From contig OX638130.1 of the NCBI GenBank assembly GCA_951804985.1, positions 114,527,593 through 114,591,592 on the forward strand: 64,000 nt of DNA. Direction: 5' to 3'. Below, in pieces: positions 26,201-38,509 of this stretch. Both the position numbers and the translations under genes were made by a program. The DNA comes from Dryomyza anilis. Lineage: Eukaryota; Arthropoda; Insecta; Diptera; Dryomyzidae. The notes beneath the pieces were generated by a model. The model was not told the DNA's origin and searched no databases. It saw only the letters and a program-made list of their open reading frames with translations. The number at the start of each line of letters is the position of its first letter. Positions within the stretch are counted from its first letter, which is position 1.

Positions 26201-26310
26201 AGTGAAAAATTGAATTTGTAGTGAAAAACTGAATTTAGAGTGAAGAATTTAATATTTAGTGAAGAATTTAATTTTTAGTGAATAATTGAATTTTCAGGAA
26301 AAAATTTAAT
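23300..26310 (+). repeat. 19-bp tandem satellite, about 3 kb
   Basis: The monomer is AAAAATTGAATTTTTAGTG with recurring variants (TTTGG, TTATTG, AAAATTTG, TTCAG). About 150 units lie head to tail. The left edge (23300-23600) and right edge (26030-26310) are more degenerate than the middle. Between about 25175 and 26020 units form a higher-order pattern: one TTTTTATTG unit followed by two to five AAAATTTGAATTTTTAGTG units, most often three (76 bp). Confidence 0.95.
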
Positions 26311-27890
26311 TGTAAATTAATTTTTGTATGAACAAATGTTTTTTATTGAATTTTTGTGAAATATAGTTATATTGAGTTTTCATTTAAATTGTTAAATTCT
26401 ATAATTAAAGCTATAACATCCTCAGTTTATCGACATAGTCCCCCTATAATTGGCATTTACAATTTACGTCTTCCATACAATACTGCTCCAATTTCAATTA
26501 ATTTACTTTCATTTCCGCAGCAAAGAAGAATAACTACCTCAAGATGGAAAAATTGCAAACTTGTATTAATAAACAATCTGTCTGTCTGTCTATCTATAAT
26601 ACGAAATACAACTCGAAATAATGGCAAAACCAACAAGTTCTATGCCACACAGTAGAGTAGCAAAAACTTTCATTTTTTCATTGCCAATATTTAATATATT
26701 TTTTCTTTCAACATTTTTGCAAATTTAACAATTTTCACTGATTTATAAACTATAAAAAAATAATTGAAATGGTATTGACAGAAATAAAAGGCAACGCTGC
26801 ATAAAATGTTTTCTTGAGGTTTTTGAACTTGATGTCTTTTTTGTGTTGTTGCTTTGCGTACTACTTTTATATATTTTATTTTGATGTTATTTTTATTTTT
26901 TTTTGTTCAGTTGACAAAATGCTAAAAAAAATGGTATGAATTTTTTGGTTTGTTGTTGTTGTCAAAGTGAAGTGGGCGTGTAGGCGGACAGACGGACGCG
27001 CGTATACCACTCTTTAGATGTTACACGTCGTTGGCGTTATTGTTATAGTGACTATCACGATGAATGCCGCGAAGACTTTTACGAAAGCCAACAATCAACC
27101 AGTGGGAGTTGAAATATTTACGCACTATTTCAGCAGATTTCTTCTGGAATTTTTTCACATTTTTTTCTACTTCTACTTTTTTGTATTACACAGTATGTAA
27201 TTTATAGAAAGAAAGGTTTTGTGTAAAAAAAATGGCAATATTCGAACTCAACGTAGTCGGTTTTAGGTCAGCTTTTAATGTGACTCATCCTTTAGTTTTT
27301 TTTTTACCTTGACCAAATAAAAATATAAAACATCCTCTTCATGGCACCCAAATCTCATTCAATTAAGCAACGTGTCGCCAAAATCGAATAAAATTGAAGA
27401 GATGAAAAACTTTCACTATTGGCGCGCAGCTGCAACAACGAAATTATTATTTAAAAAAAAAAAAAAAATAAAGACATTCATAATGACGAGGTCTCCAAGA
27501 AAAATAATTTCTGAAATTAAACAAAATATACAAAGCCATTTTTCAACTTTACTGATGGCCTTAATTAGCAGAAATTAAGCAAAACCAATGTTTGTTTATT
27601 TTTTGCAATAAATAGTTTAAAATAAATTATGCCGCCAATTAAAAAATGCAATTTTATGTATTATTATTGAATTTACAAACATTTTTCATATTATGCACAC
27701 TTGAAAAATTGTGAAATTCCAAAGAAAATTGCAAAAAAGAGTAGAAATTCGATGGAACAACGAAAAATGAAAATTGAAAGTTGAAAATTAAAAAATTCAT
27801 TTAATCCTTTAAACATAATGAGCCAATTATTATGGCAAAGAAAAATTGCAATTTTTAGTATTCTAATAAAATGTTTAACCATTTGTCATA

Positions 27891-28909
27891 TCGTCACTGT
27901 AATGCCAAAGGGGCGAATGTGCATTTTTAAAAATGTTGGGAAATCAAATTTTCAAGTTTGAAGTGCTTTAAAAATTAGAAAAATTTATATTTTTTTCAAG
28001 TTTTTCTGTTATTTTGGTTTCTTCGTCAATTATTATAACGTATTTAAAATATCTTTAGATTTGGAAAACCTACTGAATTATAAATACGGATTTTGTGAGA
28101 CTATATCCTGATCAAAACGCAAATATTTTTGTTTTTTATGCTATAACTTTTTATTACCGCAAGATAAAATAGTAATGTAATGGCACTAATTGTTTGCTTT
28201 TTAAGCACCTATCTATTGGCATCATTAATTAAAAATATTTTGTCAAACATTAATTTGCCATTTGTTATTTGCAGGAAAAAATGTTTGGAAAAATATTTTT
28301 AAATAATGATGCCAATCGATAGCTGCTTTAAAAACAAATAATTAATACCTTTACACCACTATTTTATCTTGCACCAATATAAAATTATAGCAAAAAAACG
28401 AAGAAATTGGAAAAATTGAAAATCTTGTCATGCCAAAAGGACGAATCTTTTCGTTTTTTGCTATAACTCTTTGATGCTACAAGATAAAATACTGATGTAA
28501 AGGCAATTATTGTTTGTTTTCAAAGCACCTATCGATCTACTTCATTAATTATAAATATTTTGCAAAACATTTTTCCTGCAAATAACAAATGGCAAATTAA
28601 AGTTCGACAAATTATTTTTAATTAATGATGCAAATCGATAGGTGCTTTGATAGCAAATAATAAATGCCACTACACCACTATTTTATATTACACCAATACA
28701 AATTTATGGCGCAAAAACGAAAATATTCGCCCTTTTGGCATAACAAGATTGTCAATTTTTCAAATTCGCCCTTTTGGTTTTGTCTTTTGTGGCTAGAAAT
28801 ATCCAACGATTTTGGCACAGCATACTTGAGGATAAACTACATTAAAAAATTAAAAAAAAACGCAAATGTCAAAAATTGCACATTCACCCCTTTGGCATGA
28901 TAGTGACGA
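27891..28909. mobile_element. Foldback element, TCGTCACTGTCATGCC family, copy 1 (1,019 bp)
   Basis: Terminal inverted repeats TCGTCACTGTAATGCCAAAG / its complement (GGCATGATAGTGACGA) enclose a strongly palindromic interior. Segments such as AAAGCACCTATCGATTGGCA recur in opposite orientation several times. TA flanks both ends. The open frame at 28664-28900 recurs in copy 3 only because both are the same repeat; no transposase is encoded. Confidence 0.9.
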
Positions 28910-29909
28910 TATTATGCTTAAACGGATTTTTTTTTAATTCCAAAGAAAATTTTAAATAAAAGTTAAAATTTGATGGAAATTCGAAAAATAAAAAAAAAAC
29001 GAAAGATGAAATTTAACAAGTACAAATAAAACTACAATAAATTTTTTAAACTTTTAATAAAATTATAAAGAAAAGTTCATTTTTAATACCTATACCATAA
29101 ATCTTATTGAAAATCTCAATCGCATTTTATTAGTAATCACATGAATCATCCTTCTCATCATTATCTACAACGTCATGATGGCATTTTGAACTTTACTTTT
29201 GAAAAAATAAAACAACGTGTGAATAATAAAGTAAATAAGTTAAGTATCTATCCGCTCAAAGGTAAATACAAATTATTTAGTAAATTTAATTATAATCAAT
29301 TCATTGGCTGTTCGTCGACTCGGTTTAATTGCACTTAGTTGGCAAACATAAAATGCGCATTAAGTAAGTAAAAAAAAAAAACAACTTTTGTTTTTATTTA
29401 CTAAAAAGTTTCTTTTTTTATTTAGTACTATACGTCGCTGTCAAAGTTTTAAAAATCTTTTAAAAATTTAAATTTAGAAAAATAAATAGCATTTGTCGAC
29501 CAACCAACACCTTAGGAAGCCATTAAATGTTTAAATATTTGCAGTTAATATGACTAATGTGTTGTCAATTAAAATAGGTGAAATCATTGCAAAGAGATCT
29601 AATGGGTTTTTGACAATTTCAATTAACCCTAGTTAAAATTTAGCCTATTAGGGAAGACGTGATTTATGGCCAGATCATATTTGTTATGTAACTGTTCGGT
29701 TTATGATAAGGTAGAAATATCAAATGGATCATGATCCTACAACAATTACTACAAGTACTAGTTACAAATTTTGACAAAAAGAGTTAAAAAAAAAAACTAG
29801 AAAAACAAATATATTTTTTTTAATTTGAGAGAATAATTTCTTAGAGCCCCCCTACAAACTATTTGACGATAATTTTTAAATTCGATATAATATTGATAAA
29901 TTTTATATA

Positions 29910-30400
29910 TGAGCCATTTCACACCAAATCGACCTAAAAAAGTAAAATTTTAGATTTTATCAATGAAATTTGGGCAACTGATAAAGGGTATCAAGGTATG
30001 TATTGACCAATTTTTTTTTATTTTTTTCGTCCACTATTTTCAGAGATACAGTGATTCAAAATTACAAAAAATGGGACAAAATTCACTTTTCTATGGTTGT
30101 TGATATTTCAATATCTCTTAAAGTAGAAACGCTAGAAACTCCGTTTAAAAACTAATAAAACAAGCTTTTTGAAAAATTAACTTGTAACTTCTTAACTTGA
30201 CATGTAACCCGTGGTCGTTATCCTTGCACTTCAAAATTGATGTACTTAAAAAGGACCCTTTATAAAATTCTGACAAAAATCACATATTTTGGTTGATTTA
30301 ATATAAATGTTCAAGCCAAATTTTCAAAATGGTATTTTGAAGAAATCATATTTAAAAAAATAATTTTCTAAATTTTTATTTATTTTTTGTATTGAAAAAA
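29910..30400 (-). mobile_element. GGGCCATTCCACACC MITE family, one end lost
   Basis: The left end is TGAGCCATTTCACACCAAAT after TA. The interior (TATCTCTTAAAGTAGAAACG, CTTGCACTTCAAAATTGATG, AAAAAGGACCC) is the reverse complement of the copy at 61892. It fades into AT-rich sequence at about 30400. Confidence 0.65.
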
Positions 30401-30948
30401 AAAAAAATTATAATTTTTGTCAAAAAATAAAATTTGTTTATAGAAAATAAATTCATTTATGATATCAACTCGATGTCTATAATGATAAAAACAACGATAT
30501 CATTTTAGATAGGTTCGTTTTTTATTGAAAACACTATCGTTTTTGTATCATTATAAATTATCGAAAACGACAATTTGAGGATATAAACGATATCGTTTCG
30601 ATATCCTAAAATTATCGTTTGGTATGCTGGACCCAAACAAAATGACAATATTTAAATTTTCCTAATAACTATAATCGATTATCTGTAAAATTAATGTAAT
30701 TTGTTTGCTCTAGACTTTAAATTGTAGACGTTATAATTAAATATACGTTTGTATCAGCTTTTCTAATGTAAATTTTGGGTGTTCCAGATACACCCTAAGT
30801 CTTGAACAATTTTTTTCATAAAATTAACCAAGGAATCAGTGCCTAAAATATAATATATAAAATATTCTTTTGAAATATTCCTTATTATATACCTTAAATC
30901 CAATACTTACAAAATTCACAAAACCTTTTTAACATCTACTATATAATA

Positions 30949-31377
30949 TCGTCGTTCAGTGAAAAGTCGTTAAGTCCATTTTTCGAAAATATCGTGAAAT
31001 GCCACTATAATAAAAACGAAATCATCTTTACGTTGAAAAAGTTCTCGTAGGGTCGATCAAATCTATAGTGGACTTAAACTTTAGAAGAAGATCTACATGG
31101 ACATTCCTTATCCAAAAATACTATAACGCGGCGTAAAACATAAGTCAAATTTATAAAGGTCTTAGTGATTTTTCACTGAACGTCAATTGTCGAAATCTAA
31201 ATAAAACCGTGCTGAGTCCACAAAAATGGTCGGATTTCCACGATTTTTGAATTAAATGATAGATATAATGCAATTCTTTCATCTCCAATTCAAACTGAAA
31301 TCCGATACAATTATTTGGATTGGATAAACTGGAGCACTGTTACTGTTTATATGAGACTTTTCACTGAACGACAACGA
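30949..31377. mobile_element. MITE with TATCGTCGTTCAGTG termini
   Basis: The left end is TCGTCGTTCAGTGAAAAGTC and the right end GACTTTTCACTGAACGACAA then CGA, flanked by TA. It is about 429 bp long. The outer motif is shared with the TCGTCGTTGTAGAAC family, but the sub-terminal sequence and interior differ. An extra internal copy of TTTTTCACTGAACGTC lies near 31170-31186. Confidence 0.75.
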
Positions 31378-31399
31378 TATAACCTAAATACATTAACCT

Positions 31400-33300
31400 A
31401 TTTTTGAAATTATTTCAATTAACAACTCAGTATTTTTTCTACATACATTTTTGAAAAATTCTTTTACTTGAAAATGAACACAAGAACCATTCCAAACCAT
31501 GAGCCTATTACAATTTCTACTAGGGAATGATCTAAAATGATTCAGTGGCAGCACTTTCAAACAGTAACAAAATTTAGCACTGAATAATATTGGCAAAACG
31601 TATTTTTTATTTTGAAACCCTAATGATTCATAGCAATTATTATTAATCCATGATTTTGATATGCATGCAAATTATAAATTTAAATAGATATCGAAGACTT
31701 CGAAACACAAACGTTTTCTTTATGCTTTACCGCATAACTAAAACTGCGTCACCAAATGAGTAATTTTTGTTGGTTGTACTCGACAAATACAGCGCGCAAT
31801 TTCACTGTCAGTCAGTTCGATGAATTCTTTAAAAAATTCTGCGAAAACGAATCGAATTTAAGCGAATACGACAACTAACTAAATCGAAACCGGTTATGGC
31901 CAACTTTACAAAAGTAGCTAAAATGTTGATGTCGTTGTCGATGATGATGATGATGACGATGAACATGACGATCCGAAGTAACCAAACCAATGCATTTTAA
32001 ACGCGTTAAGGAATTTGAAGTTTTTATGTTTCGACTTTTTCAAGTCCATTTAAATTGTTCATTAGTCATAAACGATTATGCGAACGATGTTTACATTGGC
32101 GTTGTCGCCGAGGGGTGAGCAATAAATCGCAGTTGTTAATTTATTTATTAAATCGTATAAAATATGATGTTTTTAGCGTAGATAAGACGGCTAAAGTGAT
32201 TGCTTTTAGTTTAACTATTTAACAAGAATTTTAACCAAGAATTTTCATTTTGTTTGTTTAAACCAATTCTGCAATTTACAATTTTAATTGAGCACGAAAA
32301 GAATTTTCAAAACCATCCGATAGTCGAAATTTTAAATTTTAAAATAAAAACTTAGAGCAGAACGCCTTAGATATTGATTTTTGTATATGGTAATTGATAT
32401 TTCTATTTATCAGTAATAACTCTATTCAATTTATATTATGTACATTAACTACTTAATTTTCAATAGGTTCTGTATTCAAGTATCTAGTATGCAAACAGCT
32501 GTTCTTATGCGTTATTTAAAGCAACCTCTATAATAAAAATCATGTTGGAATCTCCTGAAATATTTCAAATCACAACAAGCTACTTAATTTTGTATTTTTT
32601 TTTTACATTTTTATTTTTGTTGTCACTCAAAACCATTGTAGTTGATAATTGATAAGCATCACATACAAAACAATTAAGTGCGGGTGTTTTTTTTTTTTAT
32701 TATTTGTTCGTTTTTATTGCAATCTCCACAATTTTGCTTTCATTTGCAATTAACTAAATGATTTAACAAAATGCAAAAAATGTGCATATCTCTGGCACTT
32801 AAATATTCCAAGTGCGTTTTCGAAAAAATATAACAAAGTCAGTTTTAAATTCGCAGCTTAAGAATTTCAATTACCTCGCAATAAAGTTGCCTTTAGGTTC
32901 ATTGATATTTGTTGTAAGCTTTGCATGATTTTGGAAGACGTTGATGTTACAATAAAAATCATATTTGTTGTAAATTTTATGTGAATTTACACCATACCAT
33001 TTAGGTTGAATGCCTGCCTGGCTGCCTTTGCGTGTATTGTTATCTGCTGTTTGCACAATGAACTGACGATGCCGTTGTTTAAATTCTCGTCTACAGTGTT
33101 TCGGGAAGTGCAATTTGCGCATCTGGTGCGCATATTGCGTTATATTCAATACATATTTCAAAGAAACGCATGTTCTTTTGAAAACATTGCAAATTAAATC
33201 AATATTAGTTAAAACTAAGGGGAGTTTTTGTAATTTTTAGCTAACACTAAAATGAAATTAATTTTTCTCATCCCTTTTTAATACGTAGCAGTAGATGTGG
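31400..33300. other. Non-coding stretch with (GAT)n run
   Basis: A GATGATGATGATGATGACGA run sits near 31940-31965 in a more balanced segment (31740-32120). No exon with splice borders was identified. Overlapping frames on both strands at 32870-33197 are short and unsupported. Confidence 0.35.
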
Positions 33301-33320
33301 AAGATACGATATAGAATATA

Positions 33321-34151
33321 TCGTCACTGTCATGCCAAAGGGGCGAATGTGCATTTTTAAAAATGCGGGGAAATCAAATTTAAAAGTCTGAAGTGCTTTA
33401 AAAATTAGAAAATTTTATGTTTTTTTCAATTTTTTTCTGTTATTTTAGTTTATTCGTCAATTATGTAACGTATATAAAATATCTTTATATTTGGACAACC
33501 TACTGAATTATAAATGCGGATTTTTTGAGGCTATATCCTGATCAAAACGCAAATATTTTTGTTTTTTATGCTATAACTTTTTATTACCGCAAGATAAAAT
33601 AGTAATGTAAAGGCATTAATTGTTTGCTTTTAAAGCACCTATCTATTGGCATCATTAATTAAAAATATTTTTTCAAACATTAATTTGCCATTTGTTATTT
33701 GCAGGAAATTACTTTTGGCAGAAAATTACTTTTGGCATATAATGATGCAGTTCGATAAATAATGATGCAAATCGATAGGTGCTTTAAAAACAAATAATTA
33801 ATACCTTTACATCACTATTTTATCTTGCACCAATAACAAGTTATAGCAAAAAAACGAAGAAATTGGAAAAATTGAAAATCTTGTCATGCCAAAAGGGCGA
33901 ATCTTTTTATTTGTTTCCTATAACTCTTTAAGGGTACAAGATAAAATAGTGGTGTGAAGGCATTTATTGTTTGTTTTTAAAGCACCTATCGAACTGCATC
34001 ATTATTTATCGAACTGCATCATTATATGCCAAAAGTAATTTTTGCAAATAACAAATGTCAAATTAATGTTAAACTACATTCAAAAATGTAAAACAAAAAA
34101 AACGCAAATGTCAAAAATTGCACATTCACCCCTTTGACATGATAGTGACGA
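33321..34151. mobile_element. Foldback element, TCGTCACTGTCATGCC family, copy 2 (831 bp)
   Basis: It has the same ends and TA flanks as copy 1 but a shorter right arm. The centre carries a local direct and inverted duplication (ATCGAACTGCATCATTAT twice around 33985-34025, and GAAATTACTTTTGGCA repeated near 33706). These look like replication slippage or template switching in the hairpin. Confidence 0.9.
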
Positions 34152-35347
34152 TATTATTGATAAGCATCAGCTCATTTTAGAGATGTCCGTCTGTTTGTTG
34201 AAATCAAGATTGTAGTAAAACAAACTGAGCTAGGTCAATGAAACTCTTAGTTTAGGTTAATAGCATAACAGAGCTATTTTGTATTGAAAATCGACGTGAT
34301 CGGTATATGTAGAGCTTTGAACTGCCTACTTTTGTATGTATTTCTAATATGACACAACAATCTAAAGGGGAAATGTAAAAGGAATATTAGAATAGCATTC
34401 AAAGACTAACATGTTCTATATAATAGATTGATCATTGGTCTGTACCATCAGAAATTATCCGATAGCGTATGGAGTTCACTGATATTACTTGCTTTTTATA
34501 CAATGGTTCTAAGAATAATTCATATAAAAAGTATTTGGCGTATAATCAAGGACCGTTTAAAGCTAACTTTAAAATTAGAATGCACGGATTTTTAATTTTA
34601 AAGTTAAGTGCTAATATGTTATTTATTTTACATTATCCATTTTAAAAAAATCCATGATTTTTGGATTTTTTTTTTTTGATTTTATTGAATTTTGTACATT
34701 TTTCGAATTATAACTTATTATTTGTAGTTTTCAGAGTAGGTATAATTTATTTTTTGAAAATTTAAGAATTGTATATAAATCACCAAATCGAAAACAATTT
34801 TTTGGACCACTGCTGGATGAAATCTCTGGAGAAGTTTATTATGAAATGATTCATATATTAGTTTAGTCAACATACTTATTAGTCTACATAGGCCTTTATG
34901 TAGATCCAAATAATATAATGATATAAATAGCTAGATGTAGTCTCCGAAACTATGGATTTAATTCCAGCACATTCTAAGACAATTTTTAAAGCGGTGGACA
35001 TTGATTGAATCTAAAGAGTTGTCCTGAAGAGTTGTCCTGTTATACAGAAAACTTTCAAAATAGATTTGATCAGGCACTTATGCTGTATTACTTTCTCGCC
35101 GATATAACTAATTCAATATATGAAAGAAACGGCTTTCAGATCCAAGACGGTGAATTTTTTCCATAAAGTATGTTTTCACAAAATGTTATACAGCAGTTCT
35201 CGGCAGCGAAAAAAGGGGAAAGAACCGAGAAATCCTATTGAAATTATGTTATTTATAAAAAATCCAATCAAATCCGAAAAAATCCGGTTGGGTGGATTTT
35301 TTTAATCCGGGTTTTCCCCAGCCCTGAATATGAATAATAAATATTAT

Positions 35348-35725
35348 AAACCAGGGATCGCAAAACAACGGAATCGAAGCCGTTTCGATTTTTGTAACCG
35401 AAGTCGAATTCGTTATTAAGAAAATATGTGGAATCGAAACCGATATCGGAACATCAAATATATATATTTTTTTTTTGAAGCAGAATCGGAACCGAAACCG
35501 CTCTTTTAAAAATATTGAACCAGAACTAGAACCCACATTTCAAAAGGTTTCAATTAATGTCAGGGACCGCAAAGAACCGAAATCGAATCGAAACAAAAAT
35601 GTGTGAACTGCAACCGGAATCGAAATCCATATACATTTTTGATTGGAACCGGAACCGCTATTTTAAATATCCTGGAACAAGAATTCCAAAAGGTTTTAGT
35701 CTCTGTTATAAACATCAAATAATTT
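35348..35725 (+). mobile_element. Two tandem copies of a hAT-like CAGGGACCGCAAAGAACC element
   Basis: CAGGGATCGCAAAACAACGG starts near 35352 and CAGGGACCGCAAAGAACCG near 35560. Each is followed by AATCGAA/GGAACCGGAACC-type runs and ends in a similar CCAAAAGGTTT segment about 200 bp later. CAGGGACCG with GGAACC repeats is typical of hAT-derived MITEs. The reading frames here are repeat-derived. Confidence 0.55.
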
Positions 35726-36119
35726 TGTTGATAAAAAAAACCAAAAGCAGAATTTAGTACGGGAAATGTTACAAAAACAGGGATTTTGTAAATGGAGATT
35801 TTTAGAATTCAGAATTAATTCAAAAGGTGGATTTTATGTCAAATAAATTTTGTTCTATTCCCGAAATAGCCAGCTATGCAAATTATTATTTAAAAATTTG
35901 AATGTAGTTGGTATAATTTAATTCTATCGATTTTGGTTTCTTTTACAGTTCCAATGCCTGATTAAAAAAAACTTAAATTCGAGTCTCAATCAAATGTGCA
36001 TTGATTTAATGTATTCGCTAAGTAGATCTGCAGAGAGTCTAAAAATTAGACCCCATTTTGCAAGCGCTTCAACCATTAAAAGGAATATAAAAATAAACTG
36101 AAGTAGTAACAAACTCAAT

Positions 36120-36740
36120 GCCAAGCGAACGATTCAAGTGGCTGATCTGTGGATGGCCTGGACGCCAGCGACGCACCCTCGACGACATTGAACATTGAAC
36201 TTGCCGGGATGCTGCACAGCAAAACACAGACACAGTTCAATGGCAAAGTCCGTGCAACTCAAAGAAACCCCCCGCGAATGTGGTGGCAGTGGCAGCCGTT
36301 ATTTAAAGTAATCGTAAAGTTGATGCTGCTGCATTTATTTCCCGTTTTGCTGTGTGCAGAAGACCTAAAACAACAAAAATGTTGAATGAAACAAGATGAC
36401 GAACAAGTAAACATTGATTTTCCTACACGGGCGGACAGGCAGGCCGACCAACCGACAGACAGACAGATAAAAAGACTAAAGCAGCGAAGCACCACCAAGT
36501 GTGTGAGTCGTTTGGTTGGTTGCATTGCGTGCGTCTGTCGGTCGCTCCATGTATTCGATTCCATTCTTCAATGGTTGCAAGTGACTCGAACGGTCCAAGG
36601 GAGGAATGTGGGTTTGTTGGCTGCCGTGCGCACGTTTTCAACCCTATGGCGTTTTTACTTTTTTATATGGATTTTTTTTAATTTAATTTCGCTTTTTTGC
36701 GTTGATGGCGGCGAGTGGCGACTACTTTAGTGCTGCACCA
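36120..36740. other. GC-richer unexplained segment left of the orphan exon
   Basis: About 600 bp stand out in composition and contain CAGGCAGGCCGACCAACCGA and GACAGACAGAC runs. Overlapping ORFs of 60-114 codons occur on both strands, none recognisable. As it lies just downstream of the donor of the minus-strand orphan exon, it may be a regulatory segment in that gene's first intron. Confidence 0.35.
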
Positions 36741-36993
36741 CAAATACATTTAATATAGCCAACATAAAACGTGTCGCAAATATAAAAATTTATTTAAAAT
36801 GCAATTGATTACTGACTAAGCCAGCCAAAAAGAAAAAAGAACAAGGCCACTCCTTGTCTGACACAGTGTCCTTTGCTTCTGTAATCGTCGCCGCCCAAAA
36901 TGCGCTATGCGTCACATGTAAAGTGGTTTCGACCCGACGTCGGTTTAACTTGTTTTAATTATTAAGTTTAAATTTAATTTGTTTACAACATAC

Positions 36994-37068
36994 CTCAATG
37001 AATTTTTCCTGTATCTCTGCCTTTTCATCGGCCGACAGTGTTTTTGTGAATTTATTGAGCGCTGCCAT
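36994..37068 (-). CDS. First coding exon of an unidentified gene (25 codons)
   Basis: On the minus strand an ATG at 37068 opens a 25-codon frame, MAALNKFTKTLSADEKAEIQ plus EKFIE. It runs directly into a good donor, GAG|GTATGT, at 36994/36993. The codons are GC-rich in the third position, unlike the surrounding T-rich DNA. The lysine/glutamate-rich amphipathic character is typical of a conserved N-terminus. Upstream (37069-about 37450) is a plausible 5' leader ending in a GC-rich block. I do not recognise the protein, and the next exon was not found in the window to the left. Either intron 1 is very long or small downstream exons were missed. It is much more protein-like than chance ORFs here. 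Confidence 0.6.
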
Positions 37069-37460
37069 AGTATTTGTTTTTTTTTTTTTTGTTTATTTAA
37101 TATTTATATAAATTTGTTAAACAATTTTGCACTTAATTTATGCAAATTAAATCTTGCTATTTTTTACACACACTTCTACTTTTCTTATTCTCAACTTTCT
37201 TGTGTTTCTTTGGCACTTTTGTAAAATTTTTCTTATTTTTACTGCTACACACACGTCACCTTTAATTTAGCAATTTATTTAAAATTGCAATTTATGTTTT
37301 TGTTATATATATTTTTTTTTAAACAAATAAATTTAAAAATTTGTTATTTCCTCTACTTTTTGTTTTTGCTAATTTGTCTTCTGAGACCACCAAACCAAAC
37401 GACGTTTGAACGTAAACAGGCGACGATTTTTTAGCAACGCACGGCGGCAATGACTGTCAG
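37069..37460 (-). promoter_or_regulatory. 5' leader and presumed promoter of the orphan exon
   Basis: Reading on the minus strand, a GC-rich block at about 37385-37460 includes AGTCATTGCCGCCGTGCGTT, followed by an A-rich leader leading to the ATG at 37068. TCATTG near 37449-37454 resembles an insect initiator, but no TATA box is evident. A T-rich hAT-like element abuts the upstream side from about 37490. Confidence 0.35.
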
Positions 37461-37489
37461 GCGAATAATAAAAACGGCTTTGTGCCGAC

Positions 37490-38242
37490 TCAGTGTTGCA
37501 GAAGTGCGTACTTTCGTACTATTTTGAGTACGTTTTTTTTTTGAATGTACGAAATACTTTGCAGTTCTTTTGAAGTACTTTTAATATTTTTTAATTTTGT
37601 GGTACGTTTTTGTTTAGAAGTACGAAAAATATTTTAAGTGACACTTTTGAACGTAACGAACGAAATATTTTTTTTTCCTATTGAACATTTTCCGTAAGTC
37701 CTTTATTTTATTTTTTTTGGTCGTCAATTGTGATCCGAATGGAAAATCTTGTACATTTTGAATTTTTTTCTGTCTGACCTTTATTTATTTTTTTTTTGTT
37801 CGTCAGTTGTGATCCGACGGGAAAATTTTGTACATTCTTAATGCGACTCGAAAAATTTGTACATTTTGAAAATTTGTTTGTCTGTCATTTATTTTATATT
37901 TTTTTTTTTTTTTGTCGTCAATTGTGATCCGAATGGAAAATCAGGTACATTTTGAAATTTTTTCTGTCTGTCCTTTATTTATTTATTTTTTTTTTTGATC
38001 GTTTTATGAGAAAATTTCGTACCTTTTCAAAATATTTTTCGGCTGCCCTGATTTTTTATTTGATACGTTTCGAAAATTTTGTACGTTTCAAAACTATTTT
38101 TTTTTTTTACAAACGTACGTTTTTATTTTTTGATGATACATTTTTAATTTCTTAAAATGCATCTCTGAGCCGACTAGGATGTTTTTTTTTTTTTAAATTC
38201 GAAACTTTTTGGAGCGTGCGCATGAGAAGTTGGCAACACTTT
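37490..38242. mobile_element. T-rich hAT-like element with an internal minisatellite
   Basis: The left end AGTGTTGCAGAAG and right end AAGTTGGCAACACT are inverted over about 12 bp with mismatches; AGTGTTGC ends are common in hAT elements. Inside, 37500-37640 is rich in GTAC/TACG motifs. A minisatellite of about 90-120 bp (TCGTCAATTGTGATCCGAAT, GGAAAAT, GTACATTTTGAA, CTGTCTGTCCTTTATT) is repeated about four times over 37680-38060. No target duplication was found. Confidence 0.45.
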
Positions 38243-38289
38243 GTTTGGTCATATTAAACAGACCCCCACTGCAGAGTTGCTATGTCCAA

Positions 38290-38350
38290 GTTTTCGCAGT
38301 AGTGGAAAATAAATGTAATAGTGGAAAATAAATGTAGTAGGGGAAAATAA
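38290..38350 (+). repeat. 19-bp tandem repeat, three units
   Basis: TAGTGGAAAATAAATGTAA occurs three times in a row with one or two changes. It lies just outside the right end of the T-rich hAT-like element. Confidence 0.85.
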
Positions 38351-38509
38351 ATGTATCACTTGTTTACTGCATTAATACTCCCAGTTATTCAGTGGTAGTT
38401 CAACTATATTTGTGGATTAAACTTTGTTTAAGCTCAGAATCGAGTTTTTCACTGAACTTTAAACTTAGTTTAAACTTAGTCTAAGCGAGCGATGTTGGTG
38501 GCTTAAACT

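Noticed and set aside
23300..26310. CRISPR-like array
   Set aside because: The repeats are contiguous with no unique spacers, and the host is a eukaryote.
28664..28900. Open frame of 78 codons resembling one at 46804-47007
   Set aside because: Both are the same part of foldback-element copies; the matching peptides follow from DNA identity, and no transposase motif is present.
36149..36730. Several frames of 60-114 codons on both strands
   Set aside because: None is recognisable, and they overlap each other in three or more frames. They are kept only as a note on a GC-richer segment.
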